This document shows, in pieces, positions 8,200 through 17,401 of a stretch of DNA of 43,298 nt. The stretch lies in the NCBI GenBank assembly GCA_045543615.1, contig JAZPXL010000055.1, forward strand, positions 1-43,298, read 5' to 3'. Numbering within the stretch: the first letter of the stretch is position 1; each line of letters opens with the position of its first letter. The translations under genes and the position numbers were made by a program. This DNA is from CAG-390 sp045543615. Its GTDB lineage: Bacteria > Bacillota > Clostridia > Oscillospirales > CAG-272. The notes below the pieces were generated by a model that searched no databases, was not told the origin of the DNA, and saw only the letters and a program-made list of their open reading frames with translations.

Positions 8200-9924
8200 T
8201 TATTCTTCGTTGTTTGCCAAAGCCTCAAGCTCGTCGGCAAGAATCTTTGCGTCGCTCGGTGCTCCGCCCTGTGCGACCTCTTCAAAAACTATGTCCTTTG
8301 TGTCTATCGGACGATCAAGTGCAAGGGATGCTGAACTGCAGAATGCACGAAGCTTGTCGGGCATCGAGAGCATCGACTTTGTAAGTGATTTTGAATAACA
8401 AATTATAATTTTACCGTCCGTGTCCGTGTACGCACTCTCTGTGCGCAGAAGTGCCGCAATCATCGGCGCAACCTCACCAAATGAATCGAGGATCTCTGCC
8501 CATTGTCTTATTGGCTTTAGAGTGCGCTCGGTACTTTTGGGTGCGCTTGTGCGAGCTTGGGCTGTTTGTGCCTTTGTGGGTGCAGGCGCACTTTTTGTCG
8601 GTGGTGCTGTTGGTACATCATCGTATTCGTAAGGCGGTTCGGGGATACCGAACGGAAATGGATCTTCCTCCATCTCGGGTGGTGGAGGTGCATCCTCCTC
8701 TGTCGGAGTTGGCACGTCAGGGATATTGTCCGTTGCCACGGGCGCAGTCGTCTTGGCAAGGCTTATGGATGTAGCCGAGGCGAGCTTTGCTTCAAGTGCG
8801 CTTATGCGAGCGAGAAGTGCTTCGGGTGTTGTGCCGAGTCTTTCGTCTGAAAGACGGATGAGTGACAGCTCTGCTACCGTACGCTTTGATGCGCCGGGCC
8901 TCTGCATCAGAGTAAAAGCATCGTCAAGCAATCTGCAATGATACGAAAGCACCTCACGGGTAAAGAGTGCGGCATCTCTGCGCAATACCTCGCTTTCGGT
9001 GTCGGTAAGGTCAAGATATCTGACGGCTGTGTTTTGCGCTGTTTTCATAACGAGCATATCACGGTAATAATCAATAAGCTCCTGCCAGAAGACAGAAATA
9101 TCCGTCGATGAAGCGTCAGTTTCAGCCACAAGCTCGAAAAGCTTTGCGGCATCCTTTGATGCGATGGCACGGACGACCTCGCTCATAGCACCTCTGCCAC
9201 GCACGCCGATAGTCTCGCTGACGGCTGAGGCGTCAACCTCCCGTCCTGATGCGGCGCAAAGCTCAAAGAGGCTTATGGCATCTCTCATACCACCGGTCGC
9301 AAGTCTTGCAAGCATAAGTGCCGCCTCATCGGTGAGGGTGATATTTTCTTCTTTTGCGATATATTTAAGTCTGCCGACAAGCACGCTTGTTGCAATTCTT
9401 CGGAAGTCGAAGCGTTGGCAACGGGAGATAATTGTCGGTGGCAGCTTTTGCATTTCCGTTGTAGCAAGTATGAAGACAACGTGCTCGGGTGGCTCTTCGA
9501 GAGTCTTTAGCAGGGCGTTGAACGCCGATGTTGAGAGCATATGCACCTCATCGATGATGTAAACTCTCGTCTTTACCATCGAGGGAGTGTAGACCACTTC
9601 GTCAAGAATATTTCGGATGTCATCCACCTTGTTGTTGGATGCGGCGTCCATTTCAAGAACGTCAGTTGTAACGCCGTCAAGAATTGCACGGCAGTTTTCG
9701 CATTCTCCACAGGGATTGCCATCCTTTGGGGAGAGGCAATTTACGGCTCTGGAGAGTATCTTTGCGCAGGTTGTCTTGCCCGTACCTCTTGAGCCACAGA
9801 AAAGATAGGCGTGGCAGAACCGTCCAAGCGATGTTTCATATTTCAAAATATCGGTGATATGCTCCTGACCGCAGACCTCGTCAAAGGTTGTGGGACGCCA
9901 TTTGCGATATAAAGCCTGATGCAT
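8200..9924 (-). CDS. dnaX: DNA polymerase III subunits gamma/tau
   Basis: Clamp-loader ATPase of the replicative polymerase. Walker A GSRGTGKT is at residues 44-51. A zinc module has Cys63, Cys72, Cys75 and Cys78. Walker B is IIDE with Asp125 and Glu126, and the SRC arginine-finger motif is at 167-169. A Pro/Ala/Thr-rich linker at about 380-470 leads to the tau C-terminal domain; the 574-residue total is normal for a Firmicutes tau. RBS AGGAGG lies five bases before the ATG. The SRP RNA gene is just upstream on the same strand. I saw no clear slippery sequence for making gamma by frameshifting. Confidence 0.97.
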   Translation of the reverse strand: MHQALYRKWRPTTFDEVCGQEHITDILKYETSLGRFCHAYLFCGSRGTGKTTCAKILSRAVNCLSPKDGNPCGECENCRAILDGVTTDVLEMDAASNNKVDDIRNILDEVVYTPSMVKTRVYIIDEVHMLSTSAFNALLKTLEEPPEHVVFILATTEMQKLPPTIISRCQRFDFRRIATSVLVGRLKYIAKEENITLTDEAALMLARLATGGMRDAISLFELCAASGREVDASAVSETIGVRGRGAMSEVVRAIASKDAAKLFELVAETDASSTDISVFWQELIDYYRDMLVMKTAQNTAVRYLDLTDTESEVLRRDAALFTREVLSYHCRLLDDAFTLMQRPGASKRTVAELSLIRLSDERLGTTPEALLARISALEAKLASATSISLAKTTAPVATDNIPDVPTPTEEDAPPPPEMEEDPFPFGIPEPPYEYDDVPTAPPTKSAPAPTKAQTAQARTSAPKSTERTLKPIRQWAEILDSFGEVAPMIAALLRTESAYTDTDGKIIICYSKSLTKSMLSMPDKLRAFCSSASLALDRPIDTKDIVFEEVAQGGAPSDAKILADELEALANNEE

Positions 9925-9954
9925 TTCTACCTCCTAAAAAATTGGCTGCAAAAT

Positions 9955-10228
9955 AAGACCATACACCCCTTAGTCGAACTTCGCATCTGCACGTTAGTAC
10001 GCCCCTCTGCTCGGGACAGGCTGACTCGCGGCACATCAAGCTGCCTGCTTAAAGCTGCTTGGTTCCCCACCTGACTTGGTTCACAGCGCTCAATTGCGCA
10101 AGACCCATCCTTCAACACAGAGTGACGCTCGCAGACTGCATCTGCTCCGCCCTCAAAAGGGGAATGAACCCCCGCTATAGCGGTTTTCGGGTACAGGGCA
10201 CCGCTAGCTCCCCGGCTGGTATGGCCTT
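9955..10228 (-). ncRNA. ffs: signal recognition particle RNA, large bacterial type (scRNA/6S-like)
   Basis: On the minus strand this reads as a long SRP RNA with Alu and S domains. GGGGAGCTAGCGGTGCCCTG matches the Alu domain of Bacillus scRNA, followed by ACCCGAAAACCGCTATAGCG. The S-domain tip is GTCAGGTGGGGAACCAAGCAG at 10055-10075, with GTGCCGCGAGTCAGCCTG after it. The 5' AAGGCCATACC and 3' GGTGTATGGTCTT ends pair to close the molecule. The tip stem has GG-GGAA-CC where the common version is CC-GGAA-GG, a compensated swap that keeps the GGAA tetraloop. The gene sits before dnaX, as in other Firmicutes. The ends are estimated from the closing stem. Confidence 0.95.
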
Positions 10229-10267
10229 ATTTCACAGCCAACGCCGTAAAATAATTCTTACTAAGAT

Positions 10268-10296
10268 ATTATACCAAATTTAAAACGATAATGCAA
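10268..10296 (-). promoter_or_regulatory. sigma-A promoter of the SRP RNA
   Basis: On the minus strand: TTGCAT, 17 bp, TATAAT. Transcription would start about 30 bases before the folded RNA, so a short 5' leader is probably removed. Confidence 0.85.
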
Positions 10297-10352
10297 GGGG
10301 TTAGAGAGCATTTTATTAAAAATTTCACATCTCTACCCCACGCACCCATTTG

Positions 10353-10381
10353 TTGACAAAGCTATTTATGTGTGCTATAAT
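10353..10381 (+). promoter_or_regulatory. sigma-A promoter of the SGNH lipoprotein
   Basis: Consensus TTGACA, 17 bp, TATAAT, divergent from the SRP RNA promoter, about 45 bases before the ATG. Confidence 0.9.
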
Positions 10382-10430
10382 AAATCAAGTGTTTTGTTTA
10401 CTGCTGAAATATTAAAGGAAAAGAGTTTAT

Positions 10431-11411
10431 ATGAAAAAAACAGCAAAATTGCTCATCCTTCTTCTCGTGCTCACTCTGCTTCTGTCCTCTTTTGTTTGTT
10501 GCGTGGAGACCGACGACGAGGGCGACGAGGAGAGCATTGACTACTCAATTGATATGAACACCGAATACAAGAGGGGAAGCGGACTTGCGGACGGTGGGGG
10601 AGAGAAAATCCCCGTTATATTGCTCCTCGGTCAGAGCAACGCCTCGGGCTGCTCCATCGTTGAATACCTTTCCTTGAACGCAAGTGAGGAGGATTTTGCG
10701 AGATACAGCAGAGGGTATGACAATATTCTCATAAACTATTGTATCGACAATCACCATTTTTCATCCGAGGGTGGATTTGTCAAGGTTGACCTCAGCTGTG
10801 GCTGTGGCAACGGATTTTTTGGACCCGAGGTTGGACTTGCCGATACGCTTGACAAGAAGCTGTCGGGCGAGAGGGTGATAATCCTCAAATACACAATGTC
10901 GGGATATTCACTTGCAAATCATTGGCTGAGGGATGGCGAGCGAAGCGATATTTACAACGCTTGCGCCCTATTTGTCGAGCATTATATGGACTACCTTGCA
11001 GAAATGAATTACAAGCCTGTGCTCAAAGCGATCTGTTGGATGCAGGGCGAGAGTGATACGGCAGAGAAGAACGCTGTGCGTTACTATGACAATCAGGTGA
11101 AGTTTGTTGACTACCTGAGAGCTGATTTTGACAAATATAATGACGGCGAAATCTATTTTATAGACGCAGGAATTTCAAGCAGTCCGTATTGTGAGCCGGG
11201 GTATCCTGTGGTAAATGAGGCGAAGGAGAGAATATCGAAGCTCTCACAGTACAATCTCTATTTTTCAACCATTGATGCAGGACTAACTACGCTTTATGAG
11301 CCTGACTATGCCCCCGACCTTGGACATTATGACTCGCTTTGCGAGATAAAACTCGGTGAGATGTTTGGCGAGCGTGTAGCTTCAATTCTTCAAAGCGATG
11401 ACGAAAAGTAA
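10431..11411 (+). CDS. secreted SGNH/sialate O-acetylesterase-like lipoprotein
   Basis: A 326-residue lipoprotein. A long hydrophobic signal ends in SSFVCC, with the modified cysteine at residue 23 or 24, then an Asp/Glu-rich linker. The catalytic part resembles the carbohydrate-esterase SASA domain: LLLGQSNASG carries the likely nucleophile Ser69, FGPEVGLAD and CWMQGESD are conserved blocks, and GHYD...EIKLGE near the C-terminus may hold the catalytic histidine. Members remove acetyl groups from sialic acids or plant polysaccharides. It has its own promoter and terminator. The substrate is not predictable. Confidence 0.8.
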   Translation: MKKTAKLLILLLVLTLLLSSFVCCVETDDEGDEESIDYSIDMNTEYKRGSGLADGGGEKIPVILLLGQSNASGCSIVEYLSLNASEEDFARYSRGYDNILINYCIDNHHFSSEGGFVKVDLSCGCGNGFFGPEVGLADTLDKKLSGERVIILKYTMSGYSLANHWLRDGERSDIYNACALFVEHYMDYLAEMNYKPVLKAICWMQGESDTAEKNAVRYYDNQVKFVDYLRADFDKYNDGEIYFIDAGISSSPYCEPGYPVVNEAKERISKLSQYNLYFSTIDAGLTTLYEPDYAPDLGHYDSLCEIKLGEMFGERVASILQSDDEK

Positions 11412-11414
11412 AGA

Positions 11415-11445
11415 AAAAGCACTTGTGCGATGCACAAGTGCTTTT
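11415..11445. terminator. bidirectional terminator
   Basis: A 14 bp perfect stem AAAAGCACTTGTGC, loop GAT, complement ending in TTTT, between convergent genes. Confidence 0.9.
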
Positions 11446-11458
11446 ATCTATTGATGAA

Positions 11459-12367
11459 TTAAGCCATACCTGCCATTACAATTGTGAGAACAATTGCAGC
11501 GACAGAGAGAATGATCATCGGGATACAGGTCTTAAGTCCTGCAAGTATACCTTTTTCGGGGTTGTTGAGGAAGATCTTCTGGAATGCTCGTTTCTTTTTC
11601 TTCGTCTTTGAAGCGACAATTATCTGTACTATTAATATTGCAAGACATCCGAGAATCGGAATAGCGTTTCCTGTGCTTGCAGCAGAGAGAAGGGAGAAAA
11701 CTGTGGCGATGAAGCAAGCTGCCTTGATGAAGAACGAAAGAACAGCAGCTCCGGTACCTCTCTTGAGAAGCTCGGGGTTTTCAGCCCATTCCCAGTGATA
11801 ATAATTATTCTGGAGGTTGTAGTACATCTGATATTCCTTCTTCTTGTATGTGAAGATGATAGTCAGAACGGGCACGATGTAAGCAGATATGGACCAATCC
11901 TTAGACTCATAGGATGTGGTGCTCTTGGGAAGAGCGTTGGTAATAACACCCTTGAGAGCGTTCTTCATCTCGTCGTATGTAAATACGTTGCCGTCGTTGA
12001 AGAGCTGATAGGGGATTTCAGCTGCACTGTTTAGTACCTTGTACTCGCCGTTGCCTGAATATTCTGTCAGGTGGAGGCTGTCGTGAACTCTTGTGGACTG
12101 TGCGTATTCGGTGATTCGAGTGTGCTTGATATTTCCACCAACAACATAGTCAACAGGAATATCGTAGCGATAGAGAACGCAGGAGCGTACAGAAACCTCG
12201 GGAGAGGAGAGCTTCAGAGCTGATACTGCCTCAACGAATTTGGGGTCAGCCTGCTTTGTTCCCTTAAGTGCTTTAATGATGGTGTCGAGAGCCTCTTGAT
12301 GAGAGGTGTTTTCCTTCATCAAACCGATCTCTTCGCAGTAATAAAAATATTTGTTGTCAAGTCCCAT
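11459..12367 (-). CDS. membrane protein of unknown function
   Basis: I do not recognise the family. A soluble N-terminal region of about 190 residues is followed by about four hydrophobic segments (near AYIVPVLTIIF, AAVLSFFIKAACFIATVF, IPILGCLAILIVQIIV and CIPMIILSVAAIVLTIV), with a Lys-rich stretch between the third and fourth. I moved the start to the ATG at 12367, giving 302 residues, because the longer frame starting at 12430 would overlap the promoter and because AAAAGGAG precedes the inner ATG. It stands alone between two terminator/promoter boundaries. Confidence 0.75.
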   Translation of the reverse strand: MGLDNKYFYYCEEIGLMKENTSHQEALDTIIKALKGTKQADPKFVEAVSALKLSSPEVSVRSCVLYRYDIPVDYVVGGNIKHTRITEYAQSTRVHDSLHLTEYSGNGEYKVLNSAAEIPYQLFNDGNVFTYDEMKNALKGVITNALPKSTTSYESKDWSISAYIVPVLTIIFTYKKKEYQMYYNLQNNYYHWEWAENPELLKRGTGAAVLSFFIKAACFIATVFSLLSAASTGNAIPILGCLAILIVQIIVASKTKKKKRAFQKIFLNNPEKGILAGLKTCIPMIILSVAAIVLTIVMAGMA

Positions 12368-12401
12368 TGCGAATGTGATCTCCTTTTGAGCATTTTTTCT
12401 A

Positions 12402-12430
12402 ATTATACCATTTGACCAAAATTGTGTCAA
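12402..12430 (-). promoter_or_regulatory. sigma-A promoter of the 302-residue membrane protein
   Basis: On the minus strand: TTGACA, 17 bp, TATAAT. Confidence 0.9.
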
Positions 12431-12482
12431 GAATAAAAACGAAAAATGTCTAAATTAGTTTAATATGCATCTTTTTCTTTCC

Positions 12483-12511
12483 TTGACAGGACTCAAAAAT
12501 AGTGGTATAAT
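12483..12511 (+). promoter_or_regulatory. sigma-A promoter of the sigma-like/AAA protease operon
   Basis: TTGACA, 17 bp, TATAAT, with a leader of about 65 bases to the ATG at 12581. I saw no other strong promoter before 18457, so the four genes probably share it. Confidence 0.88.
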
Positions 12512-12580
12512 GAAGAAAATAGGCACTTTTCGACAAGGTGTTGTAAATTTTTTACATTCTTTGTGTTTTGGAGGGAATAG

Positions 12581-13393
12581 ATGTTTTCGGCAGAAGAATA
12601 CGATATTATGATCGATGAGCTATTGTATCGCCCTCAGGTATCATTTGATATGCTCTGTTACATAGCCGAAAAGACGCTCAGACCGACCGTAAACTTTTGG
12701 TGTAAGAGTTGTGCGGCGTTGTCGGGTGGTGGCTATGAGGATGAGCTTATGAGTGAAATTCACTTAAGGCTTGTCAAGACCGCTGTGGATTATTTTCTCC
12801 TTGGAGATGGAGCTGAGGGTGGAGTAGCTGATGACTATGAGCAGTTTGGACTTTGGCTTTTGAGGGTAGCGACCAATACAAAGGAGCGATTTGTTTCACA
12901 GAAGTTTAGGTCACAGGTTCCGGCTGCTGACGAAAGAGAGCGACTGTCTCTACCTCACGACGACGAGTTTATTGAGGGCGAGGACAGAATTGCAAAGCTG
13001 TCCCGTGCGCTCAGCGTTGTTATCAGGTCGGACAAAACCTCTGTTCGTGTGATAGTCTGGCTTTGTGAAAATCTATTTGTGCTTGACAGGGAGAACACAA
13101 GGCAGAGAAGCCGAATGCAGATCATTGAGGCGTTTGAGGATAAAACGCTATATGAGATAAGGGATTTGGTTGCATCGGCGTCTCTGAAATTGCCGTGGCT
13201 TTCGATAACGGCAGATGACGGCAAGATACTTGACGATGCGCTATCAAGAGTGGTTGACGGCAGGGCCCTTGGCGAGATGAAGCTTGGCGAGGTTATTATA
13301 AGCACCTGCAGTCGTAGACAGATAAGCGAATGGTTCTATGAAATGGATAGTATTATAGGGAGGTTTATCGGTGATGGAACATCTGAGTGTTGA
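12581..13393 (+). CDS. sigma-70-like (ECF-type) regulator, divergent
   Basis: A 270-residue protein with a weak but suggestive sigma region 2: YEDELMSEIHLRL at 52-64 resembles region 2.2, and WLLRVATNTKERF at 92-104 resembles the WLxRIAxN segment of ECF sigma factors. A clear region 4 helix-turn-helix is not obvious, although the C-terminal 120 residues are helical and basic enough to bind DNA or a partner. The next gene overlaps its end and encodes a zinc-finger protein of the kind that follows ECF sigma genes. I infer a sigma/anti-sigma pair; it could also be a sigma-derived regulator that no longer binds DNA. Confidence 0.55.
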   Translation: MFSAEEYDIMIDELLYRPQVSFDMLCYIAEKTLRPTVNFWCKSCAALSGGGYEDELMSEIHLRLVKTAVDYFLLGDGAEGGVADDYEQFGLWLLRVATNTKERFVSQKFRSQVPAADERERLSLPHDDEFIEGEDRIAKLSRALSVVIRSDKTSVRVIVWLCENLFVLDRENTRQRSRMQIIEAFEDKTLYEIRDLVASASLKLPWLSITADDGKILDDALSRVVDGRALGEMKLGEVIISTCSRRQISEWFYEMDSIIGRFIGDGTSEC

Positions 13394-13643
13394 CGAAATG
13401 ATAAGATTTGTTTCTCTCTCGTCGCTTGATGATGAGTCGATGGAATTTGCCGAGACGGTAAACCGACACATAAGAGAATGCGACGAATGCAGAAAAAAGG
13501 TGTACTCCTTCCAGCTTTTGTACGATTCATTTGAAACGGCAGGATCGGGTGGAGACTTCCAGAAATATATCTATGCAAGAATGGTGAGTAGCACCAACGA
13601 AAAGACAATTGAAATCAAGGCAAAAACAGGAGAGGACAGATAA
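13371..13643 (+). CDS. zinc-finger (zf-HC2) anti-sigma-like protein
   Basis: A 90-residue soluble protein with an H-x3-C-x2-C zinc motif at His33, Cys37 and Cys40 (HIRECDEC), typical of the ZAS domain that holds ECF sigma factors inactive. It overlaps the preceding sigma-like gene by 23 bases, implying coupling. GTG at 13371 and ATG at 13374 both suit the GGGAGG ribosome site; I kept the GTG. There is no membrane segment, so this would be a cytoplasmic anti-sigma factor. Confidence 0.65.
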   Translation: MMEHLSVDEMIRFVSLSSLDDESMEFAETVNRHIRECDECRKKVYSFQLLYDSFETAGSGGDFQKYIYARMVSSTNEKTIEIKAKTGEDR

Positions 13644-13673
13644 AGGCGACGTGGCTTTTATTGAGGATATACT

Positions 13674-16600
13674 ATGATAGAAATTAAGAAAAGTGATTTT
13701 TTGGAATTCGTCCTTGACAAAGCGATGAATATCCATAAAAAGCCGAGGACTATGCTGACAGCAGAGCGTTTTCTGACGGCATTGCTCTACATAATCAGGG
13801 ACGGCGAGGTGTCAAATAAGGAGCTTGACGGAGCTGTTTCGGTGCTTGGCAGATACAGAATTGACACGGTGAGTGCAATTGCAGCACTTGACGATCAGCT
13901 CCAGAACGGCGCACCTCCTACAATAGCCGACAGTATGTACCTGAGGCGAATGATGTCGGAGGCAAGAGAGAAGGCAGAAAGCTCGGGTATGAGCGCGATC
14001 ACAGCCGATCTTGTGCTTTCGTTCATCCTCGGTGACCCCAGCTCATCGATAAAGAAGATTATCGGAAGCGCAGGCTCATCCTCGGGAAAGACAACGACAA
14101 TATCATCGTCGGAGAACACAACGCCGACCCCACAAAACCCCCACACCCCCTCGCTTCAGCCGTCAACTGTGCCACATCCGCAAGCTCCTACCTTTGCGCC
14201 AACGGACACGTCATCGGCAGAAGAGGCTGTTGCACCAACCACACCACCTCCACAACCAACGCCGCAACCCACACCTCCACCCCCACAGCCATCAGGTAGG
14301 GGAGGGGCGATATCGCACGATGACCTTGTTGCAGCTATTGAGGCAAGAATGGGACAGGTTATGGCGAAAAAGCAGGGAGAACAAGCTCCCACGCCAACAC
14401 CTCCACCATCCACACCTGCTCCGTCGGGTGAGAGTACGGACGGTAGCACTGAGACGGGAGAGAGCACAGGCACACCCAAGGGAGTTAAGGATGAGATGGC
14501 ATCCCTTGTTGCAGAGGTCAAGGATATTCGACGTCAGCTCCGTCAGACCGTCTTCGGTCAGGACGAGGCTATAAATGTGTTTGCAACGGGATATTTCCAG
14601 GCAAGAATTCTCACGATGACGGACAAATCTCGTCGCCGCCCTGCCGCAACCTTCCTTTTTGCAGGCCCTCCCGGTGTCGGTAAAACATTTCTGGCTGAGC
14701 AGGTCGCACAGGTGCTCAAGCTTCCGTTTATGCGCTTTGATATGAGCGAGTATTCCGATAAGGAAGCTAATATTGAGTTCTGTGGATCTGATAAGGTATA
14801 TAAGAACGCACAAGAGGGTAACGTAACAGGCTTTGTTGAGCAGAACCCACGCTGTGTGCTCCTTTTTGACGAGATAGAGAAGGCGCATCTTGTGGTTATT
14901 CACCTTTTCCTGCAGATGCTTGATGCAGGCAGACTTCGTGATAACTACACCGATAAGGAAGTTTCCTTTACAGATGCAATAATTATTCTTACAACCAACG
15001 CAGGCAGACAGCTTTATGAGGAGAGTGCTGACGGAGATTTCTCCGACACGTCGAGAAAGGTCATCATCAGCGCGCTTCAGAAGGATATAAACCAAATAAC
15101 AGGCGCACCGTTCTTCCCACCTGCACTTTGCTCACGCTTTGCGTCGGGTAACGTGGTGATGTTCAACCATATGAGAGCGCACAATCTGCGCACCATAGCG
15201 CAGAAAGAGGTCGAAAGACACGCAGGTAATCTTGAGAACGAGTCGGGCATTAAATTTGATATTGACGAGAAGATTTATACGGCACTTCTGTTCTCGGAGG
15301 GAGGAGCGGCAGATGCACGAACTGTGCGAAGCCGTGCAGAATCCTTCTTCAACGATGAGCTTTATGAGCTTTTGCGCTATATCTCGTCCGACAAGGTCAA
15401 GACTGAAATTCCCGATATTGAGAAAATCAGCTTTGCTATCGACCTTGAACACGCCTCAGCCGACATAGTTGAGCTGTTCGAGGCTTCGGAGAGTGCGAAA
15501 ATTCTCGTTTATGCAAGCGAGGAGGCTGTCAGCCGTTGTCGCTCACTTGCAAGTGGATGTGAGATTATTTCCGTTTCGTGCCAGAGTGATGTTGTCGAAA
15601 CACTCAAAAAGCAGGATGTCGACTTCATTTTGCTTGATATGAAGACGGGAATTGACGAGGAAAGCATCTCTACCGTCAGCCTTGTTAATGTTGAGTCGGA
15701 GGCGAGAAATATTCTCAAATTCCTTCGTGAGAAGAAGAAAGGATTCCCCGTTTACCTGCTTGACGATGTAAGCTCGCCTCTCAGCGAGGAGGAGAGATCG
15801 ATCTTTACGCAGTCAGGCGTGCGTGGAGTGCTCACTCTCGGACGTGACGAGGAGTTTGCAAGCGAGATTGTCAGCATTTGCGAGAAGCTGCATCAGCAGG
15901 CAAGTATGGCAAAGCTTGGCGGTGAGAACAAGCTCATTCGCTTTGAGACCTCGCAGAGCGTTAGTGCTGACGGCAGGGAGGGTATCGTAACCCTGTTCGA
16001 TTTCAGTATGGCTGTTGCCATCGAATCCGAGGATGCAAAGAATGTACTGAGCACACTCTCAAGGCCGACAGTTCGCTTTGAGGACGTTATCGGCGCAACT
16101 GATGCAAAGCAGGAGCTGAGATATTTCATCGAATACCTCAAAAATCCGAAAAAATATATGGGCACAGGAGTCAAAGCACCCAAGGGCGTGCTGCTCTATG
16201 GCCCTCCCGGAACGGGCAAGACAATGCTTGCAAAGGCGATGGCGTGCGAATCGTCAGTTACGTTTATTGCGGCAGAGGGCAACCAGTTCCTCAAGAAATA
16301 TGTAGGAGAGGGCGCAGAGCTTGTCCATCAGCTCTTTAAGACTGCACGCAAATACGCTCCGTCAATCCTATTTATTGACGAGATAGATGCGATAGCAAAG
16401 GAGAGGGGCTCGGATTCTGCAACAAGTGCAGGAGCAGCCGAGACACTGACAGCGTTCCTCACCGAGATGGACGGCTTTGAAAATGATCCCTCAAAGCCCG
16501 TCTTCGTGCTTGCCGCCACCAATTTCGAGGTGGAGGGCAGAGGAGCAAGAACTCTTGACGCAGCACTTATGAGACGCTTTGACAGACTCGTGTTTATTGA

Positions 16601-17396
16601 TCTGCCGAGCCGTGACGACAGAATTAAATTCCTCAGGATGAAGCTTGAGCACAATCCTGCTCTCGCAATAAGCGATGATCATATTGAGGATATTGCCCTT
16701 CGCTCAACGGGAATGAGCCTGTCGGAGCTTGACTCCATAGTTGAGCTTGCGCTCCGTTCTGCAATAAGAGGTGGCAGTACAAAGGTTGACGATGCCATCT
16801 TTGACGAGGCGTTTGAGACCTTCAACGGTGGAGAGGTCAAAAAGTGGAACGAAGAGCTTCTCTTGCGTGTTGCAAGACACGAGGCAGGCCACGCATTTCT
16901 CTGTTGGGAGAGTGGGGAAAAGCCCACCTACCTGACAATTGTTGCGAGGGGCGACCACGGAGGATATATGCAGCACGCCGATGAGGAGGGCAAGGCAATC
17001 TACACAAGGGATGAATTGCTCTCAAAGATAAGAACCTCACTTGGTGGCAGAGCCTCCGAGATGGTGTATTATGGCGAGCGTGACGGAGTGTCAACGGGAG
17101 CAAGTGGAGACCTTTCATCTGCAACACGTCTGGCACAACAGATCGTCTGCACATACGGAATGGACGATCTCTTCGGACTTGCTGTTGTCACAAATAACAA
17201 CGCCAATTCGGGCGAGATGTCGCTTGAGGTTAGGGGTGCTGTCAATAAGCTCCTCTCCGAGCAGATGACACAGGCTATAAGGCTTATTACCGATAACAGA
17301 TACCGTGTTGATGCGCTTGTTGATGCGCTTATGAGCAAGAACCACCTGAGTGGCAAGGAGATCGATGCGATACTCTCAGGTGCAAAGGAGAGCTGA
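13674..17396 (+). CDS. soluble double-AAA+ protease: Clp-N-like + ClpB-type AAA + receiver-like + FtsH-type AAA/M41
   Basis: A 1240-residue composite. Residues 1-130 resemble a Clp N-domain. Residues 135-270 are a Pro/Thr/Ser linker. Residues 290-570 are a ClpA/B D2-type AAA+ module: Walker A GPPGVGKT at 331-338, Walker B LLFDE with Asp399/Glu400, arginine finger near Arg488. Residues 608-742 look like a receiver domain with Asp655 at the phosphoacceptor place but without the usual acidic pair or the lysine, hence probably a pseudo-receiver. Residues 800-1050 are FtsH AAA+: Walker A GPPGTGKT at 843-850, pore loop YVG at 876-878, Walker B IDE at 901-903. Residues 1060-1200 are peptidase M41 with HEAGH at 1069-1073 and Asp1146 as likely third zinc ligand. 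There are no membrane segments, unlike FtsH. RBS GAGGA precedes the ATG. Its neighbours suggest a stress-regulated protease. Confidence 0.85.
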   Translation: MIEIKKSDFLEFVLDKAMNIHKKPRTMLTAERFLTALLYIIRDGEVSNKELDGAVSVLGRYRIDTVSAIAALDDQLQNGAPPTIADSMYLRRMMSEAREKAESSGMSAITADLVLSFILGDPSSSIKKIIGSAGSSSGKTTTISSSENTTPTPQNPHTPSLQPSTVPHPQAPTFAPTDTSSAEEAVAPTTPPPQPTPQPTPPPPQPSGRGGAISHDDLVAAIEARMGQVMAKKQGEQAPTPTPPPSTPAPSGESTDGSTETGESTGTPKGVKDEMASLVAEVKDIRRQLRQTVFGQDEAINVFATGYFQARILTMTDKSRRRPAATFLFAGPPGVGKTFLAEQVAQVLKLPFMRFDMSEYSDKEANIEFCGSDKVYKNAQEGNVTGFVEQNPRCVLLFDEIEKAHLVVIHLFLQMLDAGRLRDNYTDKEVSFTDAIIILTTNAGRQLYEESADGDFSDTSRKVIISALQKDINQITGAPFFPPALCSRFASGNVVMFNHMRAHNLRTIAQKEVERHAGNLENESGIKFDIDEKIYTALLFSEGGAADARTVRSRAESFFNDELYELLRYISSDKVKTEIPDIEKISFAIDLEHASADIVELFEASESAKILVYASEEAVSRCRSLASGCEIISVSCQSDVVETLKKQDVDFILLDMKTGIDEESISTVSLVNVESEARNILKFLREKKKGFPVYLLDDVSSPLSEEERSIFTQSGVRGVLTLGRDEEFASEIVSICEKLHQQASMAKLGGENKLIRFETSQSVSADGREGIVTLFDFSMAVAIESEDAKNVLSTLSRPTVRFEDVIGATDAKQELRYFIEYLKNPKKYMGTGVKAPKGVLLYGPPGTGKTMLAKAMACESSVTFIAAEGNQFLKKYVGEGAELVHQLFKTARKYAPSILFIDEIDAIAKERGSDSATSAGAAETLTAFLTEMDGFENDPSKPVFVLAATNFEVEGRGARTLDAALMRRFDRLVFIDLPSRDDRIKFLRMKLEHNPALAISDDHIEDIALRSTGMSLSELDSIVELALRSAIRGGSTKVDDAIFDEAFETFNGGEVKKWNEELLLRVARHEAGHAFLCWESGEKPTYLTIVARGDHGGYMQHADEEGKAIYTRDELLSKIRTSLGGRASEMVYYGERDGVSTGASGDLSSATRLAQQIVCTYGMDDLFGLAVVTNNNANSGEMSLEVRGAVNKLLSEQMTQAIRLITDNRYRVDALVDALMSKNHLSGKEIDAILSGAKES

Positions 17397-17401
17397 CGGG
17401 A

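Noticed and set aside
14156..14521. A Gly/Val-rich antisense frame opposite the Pro-rich linker
   Set aside because: It is the shadow of the repetitive Pro/Thr codons of the AAA+ protease, with no start signals.
13674..17396. Two separate genes (ClpB-like and FtsH-like) fused by a sequencing error
   Set aside because: The frame is open for 1240 codons with even codon use, and a receiver-like domain joins the two halves with no internal RBS and start that look like a gene boundary.
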